Shown here: positions 17,069-25,004 of the stretch, one piece after another | Layout: each line of letters starts with the position of its first letter | Position numbering within the stretch: position 1 is the stretch's first letter | Assembly: GCF_037101375.1 (NCBI RefSeq) | Contig: NZ_AP029019.1 | Coordinates: 2,957,001-3,021,000 of the forward strand | Reading direction: 5' to 3' | DNA from: Acidovorax sp. DW039 | Lineage (GTDB): Bacteria > Pseudomonadota > Gammaproteobacteria > Burkholderiales > Burkholderiaceae_C | Length of the DNA: 64,000 bases | Notes under the pieces: generated by a model | What the model saw: only the letters and a program-made list of their open reading frames with translations | Database searches by the model: none | What the model was told of the DNA's origin: nothing | Program-made: the position numbers and the translations under genes

Positions 17069-18592
17069 TCAAGACGGGCGCGGATCGCTGTGCGGTGCCA
17101 CCAGCCCCTGCAGGAAGCCGGGGGCAAAGTGCGTTTGCGCCATCGCGGCCAGGCCGTCAAACACGGCGTCCAGCGTGGGCACGGGGGCTGCGCCATCGCG
17201 GCCAAACAGGGCTTGCAGGGCGGCGGGGTCTTCCAGCAGGCCATGCAGGTACAGGCCCAGCACGTTGCCCTGCGGGTTTTGCCAGCACATGCCGGGGATC
17301 ACCTCGCGGGCGACATCGCCTTTGGCGGCCATGGCGGGGTGCTGGGCCGTCTGGCCGTGGTGGATTTCGTAGCCCTGCACGGCCACACCGGCCAACGCCG
17401 ACCAGGGGCCTTGCACCGCGCCAAACTGCGCACGGGTGCGCTGCACGGTCTTGGCCACTTCAAAGGTGGTGACCAGGGGCAGCAGGCCCAGGCCGGGGGC
17501 GTTGCCGTCAATGCCTGCGGTGTCGATCAGCGCCTCGCCCAGCATCTGCAGGCCTCCGCACACGCCCAGCACGGTGCCACCCTGCCCTGCATGGTGGGCA
17601 ATGGCCTGGTCCAGCCCTTGGGCACGCAGCCAGGCCAGGTCGGCCGCGGTGGCCTTGGAACCGGGCAGCACCACCCAGTCGCTGGTTTTCAAGCCTGCCA
17701 AGTCAGCCGGGCTGCGGGCCCACAGCAGGCGCACACCGGGCACGTTTTTGAGGGGCTGGAACTCGTCCAGGTTGCTGATGCGCGGGTAGGCCACCACGGC
17801 CACCGTGGTGTGCACCGTGCCTGCAGCCAGCGTGCGGTCGTCAAACACGCCGTCTTCTTCAGGCAGGCCATGACGCCAGTTCATGGGGATGGTGGCCACG
17901 GTGGGCACGCCGGTCAGGTCTTGCAGCATTTGCGGGGCCGGGGCCAGCAGGCTGGCGTCACCGCGAAACTTGTTGAGCACAAAGCCGTGGATGAGCGCGC
18001 GCTCGTCCTCGGGCAGCAGCGCCCAGGTGCCGTACAGGTGGGCAAAGGCGCCGCCCCGGTCAATGTCCGTCACCAGCAGGCAGGCGGCCCCCACATGCCG
18101 CGCCACGCGCATGTTGACGATGTCGCTCGCGTGCAGGTTGATCTCGGCGGGTGAGCCTGCGCCTTCGATCACGACCACATCGTTCTCGGCCCGCAGCGCA
18201 TCGAGCGCAGCGGCAATCTGCGGCCACACCAGGGCGCTGCGGCCGCGCCAGGGCAAGGCTGTGAGCTCGGCACTCACCTGCCCCATCAGCACGACCTGGC
18301 TGTGGGTATCGGCCTCGGGCTTGAGTAGCAGCGGGTTCATGCGCACCTCGGGCTCGGCGCGGGCGGCCAGTGCCTGAAAGTATTGGGCAGAGCCGATCTC
18401 TCCTTGCCCGGTGGCGCTGCTCACCACGCGGGCGTTGTTGCTCATGTTCTGCGCCTTGAAGGGCGCAACCTTGAGGCCCAGGTTGCTGTAGTAGCGGCAC
18501 AGCGCGGTGGCAAGCCAGCTTTTGCCTGCGCCGCTGGTGGTGCCCAGCACCATCACGCAGCGGGCCAGTGGCCTTGGGGGATTGGAATTCAT
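17069..18592 (-). CDS. cobQ: Cobyric acid synthase, glutamine-hydrolysing
   Basis: 507 residues. The N-terminal ATP-binding domain has MVLGTTSGAGKSWLATALCR and PFKAQNMSNNARV, then VIEGAGSPAEINL. The C-terminal class I glutaminase-like domain has the nucleophile in VLGVCGGLQMLGE and a His in GYEIHHGQT. The enzyme amidates the b, d, e and g side chains of adenosyl-cobyrinic acid a,c-diamide to give cobyric acid. It starts 24 bp after the decarboxylase stop and is 76 bp before the cobT ATG. Confidence 0.96.
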   Translation of the reverse strand: MNSNPPRPLARCVMVLGTTSGAGKSWLATALCRYYSNLGLKVAPFKAQNMSNNARVVSSATGQGEIGSAQYFQALAARAEPEVRMNPLLLKPEADTHSQVVLMGQVSAELTALPWRGRSALVWPQIAAALDALRAENDVVVIEGAGSPAEINLHASDIVNMRVARHVGAACLLVTDIDRGGAFAHLYGTWALLPEDERALIHGFVLNKFRGDASLLAPAPQMLQDLTGVPTVATIPMNWRHGLPEEDGVFDDRTLAAGTVHTTVAVVAYPRISNLDEFQPLKNVPGVRLLWARSPADLAGLKTSDWVVLPGSKATAADLAWLRAQGLDQAIAHHAGQGGTVLGVCGGLQMLGEALIDTAGIDGNAPGLGLLPLVTTFEVAKTVQRTRAQFGAVQGPWSALAGVAVQGYEIHHGQTAQHPAMAAKGDVAREVIPGMCWQNPQGNVLGLYLHGLLEDPAALQALFGRDGAAPVPTLDAVFDGLAAMAQTHFAPGFLQGLVAPHSDPRPS

Positions 18593-18616
18593 GCCTGGAT
18601 TGTCATCCGCAAAATA

Positions 18617-19714
18617 TCAAGACCGCGCTGCAGCGTCTGCCACTTGCTGCCAGGCGGCATCCAGCGCATCTTGCGAGGCCGGGGGCAGCACGCCGAGGCG
18701 CACATGCCCATGAAGGCCAAACGAGGTGCAATCGCGCAGCTTGATGCCGTGCTGCCGCAGGTCAGTCAGCACACGATCAGCGCCACCGGTATGAGAGACC
18801 GGCAACGCGGCCACGAAATAGTTGGCCAGACTGCCGGGCACCACGGCCCAGCCCCAGCGCTGGCACAGTGCCAGTTGCCGCGCCTTCCAGGCCCGCAAGG
18901 TGGGCAGGCACTGGGTCACCCACTGCTGCACGGCAGCTGTGGCCCAAGCCTGCAGCATGGCCACCCCATGCGCCCCCACGGGCCACGAGGGCGACAGCGC
19001 CAGCAAGGCCTGCACCTGCGCTGCAGCGCCCTCGCCTGCAGGCGCTATGGCATAGGCAGCACGCACGCCCGTCAAGCCCAAGGCTTTGTTGGGGGACCAC
19101 AACTGCCAGACATCGCCCGCCAGCGTGGTGGGCAAGGTGTCTTCCAGCAGCAGGGGGCGGTAGGCGCAGTCCACCACGCGCAGGCTGCCACCGGGCGCGG
19201 GTACTTCCAGCCAGCGTGCCAGTGCTGCATCGTCCCGCCCCGTGGGGCTGGCGGGCTCGCAAGCCCAGTGCAGCGCTGCGTTCAAGCCGGCAGTGGCCCC
19301 GTCGGCCCGGCGCAGCACGGCCAGGCCGCGTGCCTGGGCAGCCTGGGCATAGTCGCCATAACTGTAGGGGGGCAGCACCACCTGGCCCATGCCCTGCTGG
19401 GCGGCCAGAGCGGTCAGGCGGTGGATGCCTTCGGAGGCACTGCCCATGACCACAATGCGGTCTGCCACCACCCCATGCAGCGCGGCCAAGGCCTGCCGCA
19501 AGCGGGTGTAGGCAGGGTCTGGGTAACGGGTCGAATCCGCCTGCTGCACGGCTAGCAAGGCGGGGGGGCACGGGCCGCAGGCGTTACTATTGGTAGAGAA
19601 GTCGTGCAGCGGCACGCCCGCTGCATCAGGCCCACCGTGGATGGAAGCACCCGACAGGTCCGCCCCCGTGCCTGAGGCACCAGCGCTGGCCGGGGAATGG
19701 GCCCGCTCAGCCAT
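18617..19714 (-). CDS. cobC: L-threonine-O-3-phosphate decarboxylase (CobC/CobD type)
   Basis: 365 residues of the PLP-dependent class I/II fold. It contains DFSTNSNACGP, SASEGIHRL, VLPPYSYGDYA and LWSPNKALGLTGVRAAYA, in which the Lys holds PLP. In B12 synthesis this enzyme makes (R)-1-amino-2-propanol phosphate, the linker joined to cobyric acid by CbiB. Naming differs between species (cobC in Pseudomonas, cobD in Salmonella). Its start overlaps the cbiB stop by 8 bp, and it should act directly with that enzyme. Confidence 0.92.
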   Translation of the reverse strand: MAERAHSPASAGASGTGADLSGASIHGGPDAAGVPLHDFSTNSNACGPCPPALLAVQQADSTRYPDPAYTRLRQALAALHGVVADRIVVMGSASEGIHRLTALAAQQGMGQVVLPPYSYGDYAQAAQARGLAVLRRADGATAGLNAALHWACEPASPTGRDDAALARWLEVPAPGGSLRVVDCAYRPLLLEDTLPTTLAGDVWQLWSPNKALGLTGVRAAYAIAPAGEGAAAQVQALLALSPSWPVGAHGVAMLQAWATAAVQQWVTQCLPTLRAWKARQLALCQRWGWAVVPGSLANYFVAALPVSHTGGADRVLTDLRQHGIKLRDCTSFGLHGHVRLGVLPPASQDALDAAWQQVADAAARS

Positions 19715-20732
19715 GCAAGCCCCCGCCCCAGCCCTGCAACCAGACCGCTATGAAAAAATGAGCCGCCACCGCAAGTGCAGCGTGCGCCAGCACCACTTTA
19801 TGCCCCAACTGGATGGCACGCCGTGTTTCCAGCGGCCCGGCAGCACGCCCGCCGGGGTGCAGGCTGTAAACGCCTGGCTTGGCCAGACGCACGTCCAGTG
19901 CCAGGGCCATGGCGGCCATGGGCCAGCCGCTGTTGGGGGACGGGGTCTTGCGCGCCTCTCGGGCCAGCTGGCCCCAGGCCAGCCCCCCGCGCAGCGCGGC
20001 CAGCAGCAGCGCAGTAATGCGCGCCGGCACCCACGAAAGCACGTCGTCCGCCCGCGCGGCCCACTTGCCCGCCCACTGCCAGTAGCGCGCGCCACGGCTG
20101 CCGGGGTAGCCCCACATGGCATCGGCCGTGTTGGCAAAGCGGTACACCACCGCGCCCGGAAGGCCCAGCAGCACAAACCAGAAGATGGGGGCCACCACCG
20201 AGTCGTTGAGGTTCTCGGCCAGGGATTCGATGGCCGATTCACGCACCTCTGCCGCCGAAAGCTGGCTCACATCCCGGCTGACCAGGCGGGCCAGTTGCTC
20301 GCGCCCTTCTGCCAACGAACGGGACAAGGCCTGCTCTACCGCAGCCACCTCACGGTGCAGCATGCGCCAGGCCAGCATGGGCTTGAGCAGCACGGCCAGC
20401 AGCGTGCAGGCCAGCCACCAAGGGGCCTGCAGCAACTGGCTTTGCAACCACCAGGCTAAGGCCCCCACCCCACCGGCCCCCGCACACCAGGCCAAAGCGC
20501 CCAGCCAGAAGGAGCGGCGCCTTTGCAGGTGCGGCGGCGGGCTGCCGTGCGTGAGCGGCGCGACATGCGCCCCCGCCCAGCCCAGGTAGCGCCCCATCCA
20601 TACCACGGGGTGGATGCTGACGGGTGGCTCGCCCCAGCGCCAGTCCACCAGCAGAGCCAAAAGCAGCGCCACCGAAGACACGGCAGCCCAGCCCGCCAGC
20701 GAGTCATCAGCCCCCCACAACCCCATCTCCAT
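19707..20732 (-). CDS. cbiB: Adenosylcobinamide-phosphate synthase
   Basis: 341 residues with several membrane segments. Family motifs include ALLVDWRWGEPPVSIHPVVWMG, SRDVSQLSAAEVRESAIESL and AENLNDSVVAPIFWF, then FANTADAMWGY. It attaches aminopropanol (phosphate) to cobyric acid at the inner membrane. ATG 20732 shares its A with the TGA of the MFS gene (TGATG), so translation is coupled; ATG 20726 is the alternative. A longer frame back to 21008 lies inside the MFS gene in another frame and is a shadow. Pseudomonas-style naming calls this gene cobD. Confidence 0.95.
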   Translation of the reverse strand: MEMGLWGADDSLAGWAAVSSVALLLALLVDWRWGEPPVSIHPVVWMGRYLGWAGAHVAPLTHGSPPPHLQRRRSFWLGALAWCAGAGGVGALAWWLQSQLLQAPWWLACTLLAVLLKPMLAWRMLHREVAAVEQALSRSLAEGREQLARLVSRDVSQLSAAEVRESAIESLAENLNDSVVAPIFWFVLLGLPGAVVYRFANTADAMWGYPGSRGARYWQWAGKWAARADDVLSWVPARITALLLAALRGGLAWGQLAREARKTPSPNSGWPMAAMALALDVRLAKPGVYSLHPGGRAAGPLETRRAIQLGHKVVLAHAALAVAAHFFIAVWLQGWGGGLHG

Positions 20733-21916
20733 CACCCATGGCCTCCGTCGCCGCCCTTGTGGGCCATGGCCCAGGCGGTGCGCGCCCCCAGGCCCACGGC
20801 TGCGCCCACCACCCAGAACAGGCCTGCCACTCCAATCACCGCACCGGCCGAGCCAAACAGCATGGGCATGATGACGCTGGAGGCATTGATGGCCATGAGG
20901 CGCAAGCCCAGTGCCTCGCCGTGCCGGTGTTCTGGCGTGATCTGGTGCAGCAGGCTCATCACCATGGGCTGCACCGACCCGAGCGTGAAGCCCAGCAACA
21001 CCGAGCACACGCCCATGGTCAGCGCCGAAGTGAGCAGCGGGTAGACCCCAAACAGCACGGCTGTGATCACCATGGCACCGGTGACGACTGCGTGCTCGCG
21101 CAGGTGCTTGGCGACCAGCGGCATCAACACCCGCACCAGTGCAGCTGCCACGGCAAAGGCCCCCAGGATGGAGCCGATGACCGAGGCGGAGAGCCCCCGC
21201 TCATGCCCGATGAGGGGGACCACAAAGGTGTGCACATCCCACGAAGAGGACAGCACCCAGTTGACGATGATGAGCCGCCGAAACGGCGCATCGTTGAGCA
21301 GATCCCACGACCGCTGGGGAGCACCGCCTTCTGCAGCGATCACGGGGGGCAGCTCTTCCGTTTTGCGCACCCAGAACCAGGTCGCCAGGGGCATGAGCGC
21401 GAGCAGAGCAAACGCGGCGCGGTAGCCTTCTGTGCTGCCCTCTGTGCTGCCTGCGTGGTCAATCATCAGCCCCGCAAAAAATGGTCCGATGAAGTTGGAC
21501 ACCGCCGGGCCGATGGCCAGCCAGCTGAATACCTGACGCAACTGGGTGGTGTCGTGGGCGGCGCGGCCCACATGGCGTTGCAGCGCAATGATGGCCAGGC
21601 CCGCTGCACCACCGGTGAGCAGGGCAGACAGGCACATCACACCGAACACGGGAAAGACGAGCGAAGCCCCTGCCCCCCCACACGCCATGGCCACCGCAAT
21701 GCCCACCGGGCGCTTGAGGCCATGCCGGTCCGCATAGCGCCCCGCAGGCAGCGCCAGAAACACCTGCGTGAGCGCAAACAGCGCCAACAGCACCCCCACA
21801 GCGGCAGCGCTGTAGCCCTCGCGCAGGGCCAGCAGCGGCGTGGCCATGCGCATGCCCGTCATGCAGGCGTGCAGAAAAATCTGCCCGGCAATCAGGCGGG
21901 CCAGCGCCATGTTCAC
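20732..21916 (-). CDS. MFS transporter within the cobalamin operon
   Basis: 394 residues with about 12 membrane segments and an MFS-style loop 2-3 motif (GRYADRHGLKRPVG). The GTG start (21916) overlaps the rmuC stop by 4 bp; ATG 21910 is the alternative. The stop overlaps the cbiB start by 1 bp. Coupling on both sides places it firmly in the operon, so a role in moving a corrinoid, its lower ligand or an intermediate is plausible. That is inference only: the family is too broad to name a substrate, and it could be a multidrug-type exporter. Confidence 0.85.
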   Translation of the reverse strand: MNMALARLIAGQIFLHACMTGMRMATPLLALREGYSAAAVGVLLALFALTQVFLALPAGRYADRHGLKRPVGIAVAMACGGAGASLVFPVFGVMCLSALLTGGAAGLAIIALQRHVGRAAHDTTQLRQVFSWLAIGPAVSNFIGPFFAGLMIDHAGSTEGSTEGYRAAFALLALMPLATWFWVRKTEELPPVIAAEGGAPQRSWDLLNDAPFRRLIIVNWVLSSSWDVHTFVVPLIGHERGLSASVIGSILGAFAVAAALVRVLMPLVAKHLREHAVVTGAMVITAVLFGVYPLLTSALTMGVCSVLLGFTLGSVQPMVMSLLHQITPEHRHGEALGLRLMAINASSVIMPMLFGSAGAVIGVAGLFWVVGAAVGLGARTAWAMAHKGGDGGHG

Positions 21917-23763
21917 GGGGCGTCGTCCTCCAGGCCCAGCAGCGATGCTGTTGCGCCAGATACGGCAGAAGACGTTGCGGCGTCGGGCGCGGGCAGTTCC
22001 TGCACATCGCGCAGCTTGCGCTGGATGGCGCGGGTGCGCACGCCCACCTCGTCAAACTTCTTGGCGGCGGCGTCGATGGACTTCTTGGTCGCCTCCACCA
22101 CATCGCCGAACTTGGCGAACTCGGTCTTGACCACGCCCAGCAGGCTCCACACCTCGGACGAGCGCTTTTCAATCGCCAGGGTCTTGAAGCCCATTTGCAA
22201 GCTGTTCAGCATGGCGGCCAGGTTGGCGGGGCCGGTGATCATCACGCGGCAGTCATTCTGCACGGCTTCCACCAGGCCTGGGCGGCGCATGACTTCGGCA
22301 AACAGGCCTTCGGTGGGCAGGTACAGCACCGCAAAGTCGGTGGTGTGCGGCGGCGACACGTACTTGGCGAAGATCTTCTTGGCTTCGAGCTTGATGGAGC
22401 TTTCAAACGCGTTGCCTGCCGACTGGATGGCGGCTTTGTCGGCCGCGTCCTGCGCATCGAGCAGGCGCTGGTATTGCTCCACGGGGTATTTGGAATCGAT
22501 GGGCAACCACACGGGTTCCTCTTCGCGCTTGCCCGGCAGGCGGATGGCGAATTCCACCAGCTCATCGCTGCCCGGCACGGTCTTGACGTTGCGCGCGAAC
22601 TGGTCGGGCGTGAGCACGTTGTCGATGATGGCACCCAACTGCATTTCGCCCCAGGTGCCGCGCGTCTTCACGTTGGTCATCACGCGCTTCAAGTCACCCA
22701 CGCTGCCCGCCAGGGTCTGCATCTCGCCCAGGCCCTTGTGCACCTGTTCGAGCCGGTCGCTGACCAGTTTGAAGGATTCGCCCAGGCGCTGCTCCAGCGT
22801 GGCGTGGAGTTTTTCGTCCACCGTGCGGCGCATTTCTTCGAGCTTGGTGGCGTTGTCGGCCTGGATGGCTGCAAGCCGTTCGTTGAGCGCGGTGCGCAGT
22901 TGCTCGGCGTTTTGCTGGCTGCCTTGCACCATGCCCACCAGTTGCTGCGAGACGGCATCCTGCAGCACCGAGAACTGGTTCTTGATCTGGAAGCCGTTGG
23001 CTTCGAGCTGGTCTTTGAGCGCGGTGGACATGGCCCCCAGCTGCGTCTGGATGTCGCCCTTGAGCGAGTCGAGCGTGAGGCGCGTGGCGGCCTGCAGGGC
23101 CTCGAAGCGCTCTTGAATGCGCTTTTCAAACAGCGCGGTGCTCTCGGCCATGGCCTCGCGGGACTTAACACTTTCCGCCGCCAGCGCCGCCGTGGTGGTG
23201 GTCAGCTCAGCCCGGAAGCCGGTGAGCGTGTCCGACAGCTCCTTGCGCGCTGCCGCTGCATCGGCCTGCCCCTGGGCCAGATGGGCCAGCAGCGCCTTGC
23301 TGCTTTCTTCCAGGCGGCTGGCCACGGCCAGTTGCAGGGCATCAAAGCGCTGGGCCAGGGCGGCGTCTTGCGCTGCCTGGCGTTGGGTCAAGGCTCCGTC
23401 AAACGCGGTCAGGCGCTGCTCCAGGCGGCCTTCAAACCCGGTGAAGGCATTGAGCAGCTCAGCGCGGCCATTGCGCGATTCGGCCACCGCCTGTGCCAAA
23501 CGCTCGTCCACCGCGCCGCGCAGCCCTTCCAGCGTGGTCTGCGTGGTTTGCGTGAAGCCGCGCAGTTGCTGGCCCATGCCGTCCATTGCGCCATCGTTTT
23601 TGGCCACGGCCAGCTGGGTGGCCTGCGCGGTGTGCTCCAGCGCCTGCAGGCGGGCCAGCCACTCGGGCGACAAATCGACCCGCGGGCGGCGCAGCAGCAC
23701 GATCACCAGCAAAACAAGCACCAAGGCCAAGGCGGCCAGCAAAACGAGGGTATCGGTAGTCAA
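21913..23763 (-). CDS. rmuC: DNA recombination protein RmuC
   Basis: 616 residues. A membrane anchor at about 5-25 comes first, then a long coiled coil (about 40-330), then the RmuC domain with GDLKRVMTNVKTRGTWGEMQ, FAIRLPGKREEEPVWLPIDS and FAVLYLPTEGLFAEV. RmuC limits recombination at inverted repeats and is thought to be a nuclease-like factor. The start appears to be TTG 23763: a stop codon lies seven codons upstream and no ATG occurs before about residue 60. Those upstream codons fall inside a family-1 repeat, and no ribosome site is visible. It is the first gene of the run leading into the cobalamin genes. Confidence 0.92.
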   Translation of the reverse strand: MTTDTLVLLAALALVLVLLVIVLLRRPRVDLSPEWLARLQALEHTAQATQLAVAKNDGAMDGMGQQLRGFTQTTQTTLEGLRGAVDERLAQAVAESRNGRAELLNAFTGFEGRLEQRLTAFDGALTQRQAAQDAALAQRFDALQLAVASRLEESSKALLAHLAQGQADAAAARKELSDTLTGFRAELTTTTAALAAESVKSREAMAESTALFEKRIQERFEALQAATRLTLDSLKGDIQTQLGAMSTALKDQLEANGFQIKNQFSVLQDAVSQQLVGMVQGSQQNAEQLRTALNERLAAIQADNATKLEEMRRTVDEKLHATLEQRLGESFKLVSDRLEQVHKGLGEMQTLAGSVGDLKRVMTNVKTRGTWGEMQLGAIIDNVLTPDQFARNVKTVPGSDELVEFAIRLPGKREEEPVWLPIDSKYPVEQYQRLLDAQDAADKAAIQSAGNAFESSIKLEAKKIFAKYVSPPHTTDFAVLYLPTEGLFAEVMRRPGLVEAVQNDCRVMITGPANLAAMLNSLQMGFKTLAIEKRSSEVWSLLGVVKTEFAKFGDVVEATKKSIDAAAKKFDEVGVRTRAIQRKLRDVQELPAPDAATSSAVSGATASLLGLEDDAP

Positions 23764-23770
23764 GGCAGAT

Positions 23771-23831
23771 TTACTATTTTTTTAATAGCTGCCAGCGCTT
23801 GATTCATAAGCGCTGGAGGCCAATTTCACTC
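23771..23831 (+). repeat. Dispersed stem-loop repeat, family 1, best-formed copy
   Basis: After TTTAATAGCTG comes a perfect 9-bp stem, CCAGCGCTT (23792-23800)/AAGCGCTGG (23808-23816), with loop GATTCAT, followed by AGGCCAATTTCACTC. It starts 8 bp upstream of the rmuC TTG start and ends near the stop of the dehydrogenase gene, so it fills the whole spacer. Confidence 0.85.
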
Positions 23832-23839
23832 AAGACAGC

Positions 23840-24829
23840 TCAGGCGCACAGGCCGGGCACGGGCCGGTTGACGGGGGTGAGCGGGCCACGCCCGCCCAGG
23901 AACGCGATCAGGTTGTCTGCCGCCAGATTGGCCATGGCGCGGCGCGTGGGCACCGTGGCGCTGGCGATGTGCGGAGTGAGCACCACGTTGGGCACGGTGA
24001 GCAGATCGGGGTGGACCTTGGGCTCGCCCTCAAACACATCCAGGCCCGCTGCGGCGATGCGCTGCTCACGCAACGCGGCTGCCAAGGCGGCATCGTCCAC
24101 AATGCCGCCGCGCGCAATGTTGATGAGGGTGGCGGTGGGCTTCATCAGCGCCAGCTCGGCAGCGCCAATGGTGTGGTGCGATGCCGCGCTGTAGGGCACC
24201 ACCAGCATCACGTGGTCTGCCGTGCGCAGCAGTTCTTCCTTGCCTACGTAGGTGGCCTTGCATTCGGCCTCCAGCGCGGGGGCGAGGCGTGAGCGGTTAT
24301 GATAGATCACCTTCATGCCAAAGCCGTGCGCGCCGCGCTTGGCAATGCCCTGCCCAATGCGGCCCATGCCGATGATGCCCAGCGTGCTGCCGTGGATGTC
24401 GCTGCCCGCAAACATGTCGTAGCTCCACTTGGTCCACTTCCCGGCGCGCAGGTAATGCTCGCTCTCAGTCATGCGGCGGGCCGTGGCCATCAGCAATGCA
24501 AAGCCAAAGTCGGCTGTGGTCTCGGTCAGCACATCGGGCGTGTTGGTGCCCTGCACGCCTGCGGCGGTCATGGCGTCCACATCAAAGTTGTTGTAGCCCA
24601 CAGCCATGTTGGCGCAGATTTTGAGGCGCGGCGCGGCGGCCAGCAGCGCGGCATCCACACGCTGGCTGCCAGTGGTCAGCACGCCGTCTTTGTCGGCCAA
24701 GCGCTCGGCCAGCTCTTGCTGGGACCAGATGGCGTCGTCTGGGTTGTCCTGCACGTCGAAATGCTCGCGCAGACGGTCCACGATCTCTGGAAAGATCGCA
24801 CGGGCGACCAGGATGCGGGGTTTGCTCAT
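23840..24829 (-). CDS. D-2-hydroxyacid dehydrogenase (glyoxylate/hydroxypyruvate reductase-like)
   Basis: 329 residues. The NAD(P)-binding motif is GIIGMGRIGQG. The catalytic triad positions are present: Arg in NIARGGIVDD, Glu in VFEGEP and His in LTPHIAS. The order and spacing match the GhrB/glyoxylate reductase group, which reduces glyoxylate or hydroxypyruvate using NAD(P)H in the cytoplasm. The exact substrate and cofactor preference are inferred from the family. It appears to be a single gene on the minus strand, flanked by repeats of both families. Confidence 0.9.
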   Translation of the reverse strand: MSKPRILVARAIFPEIVDRLREHFDVQDNPDDAIWSQQELAERLADKDGVLTTGSQRVDAALLAAAPRLKICANMAVGYNNFDVDAMTAAGVQGTNTPDVLTETTADFGFALLMATARRMTESEHYLRAGKWTKWSYDMFAGSDIHGSTLGIIGMGRIGQGIAKRGAHGFGMKVIYHNRSRLAPALEAECKATYVGKEELLRTADHVMLVVPYSAASHHTIGAAELALMKPTATLINIARGGIVDDAALAAALREQRIAAAGLDVFEGEPKVHPDLLTVPNVVLTPHIASATVPTRRAMANLAADNLIAFLGGRGPLTPVNRPVPGLCA

Positions 24830-24890
24830 AAGTCTTCAATCTCCAAACTATTCACAAGGCGCGTCTGCCTATGAAACTGGCGTGGCCCAA

Positions 24891-25000
24891 GCCAGTGGCC
24901 GCCGAGCAAAGGCCGCCCTGCAGCGAGGGCGGCGTCCCCCTTCCCGCAGCGCGCAGCGGTGCGAGAGAAGGGGGAAGCGGCGCAGCCGCTCAGGGGGATG
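24891..25000. repeat. 110-bp double-hairpin repeat, family 2, copy b
   Basis: The outer stem is CCCCCTTC (24936-24943)/GAAGGGGG (24967-24974). The inner hairpin is CGCAGCGC-GCA-GCGGTGCG (24945-24963, one mismatch), and the second hairpin is AGCGGC-GCA-GCCGCT (24976-24990). Compared with copy a at 12081, the arms differ in sequence but still pair. It lies 4 bp beyond the stop of the antiporter gene, the same relation to a minus-strand gene as copy a. Confidence 0.85.
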
Positions 25001-25004
25001 TTCA

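Noticed and set aside
15137..18154. A 1005-codon open frame on the plus strand across cobT and cobQ, and a 642-codon one at 15544-17472
   Set aside because: Both are antisense shadows of clear cobalamin genes in G+C-rich DNA. Their translations are rich in His, Gln, Arg and Ala with no domain.
19707..21008. Extended cbiB frame starting at 21008
   Set aside because: The added 92 codons lie inside the MFS gene in another frame and do not look like CbiB. The TGATG junction at 20732 explains the start better.
20624..23116. An 830-codon open frame on the plus strand opposite cbiB, the MFS gene and rmuC
   Set aside because: Antisense shadow; composition is skewed and no family is recognised, while the minus strand holds three well-supported genes.
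14656..24890. Cobalamin riboswitch in front of the cobalamin or rmuC genes
   Set aside because: I found no convincing B12 box or surrounding structure in the spacers of this locus. One may lie beyond base 64000, upstream of the ABC genes.
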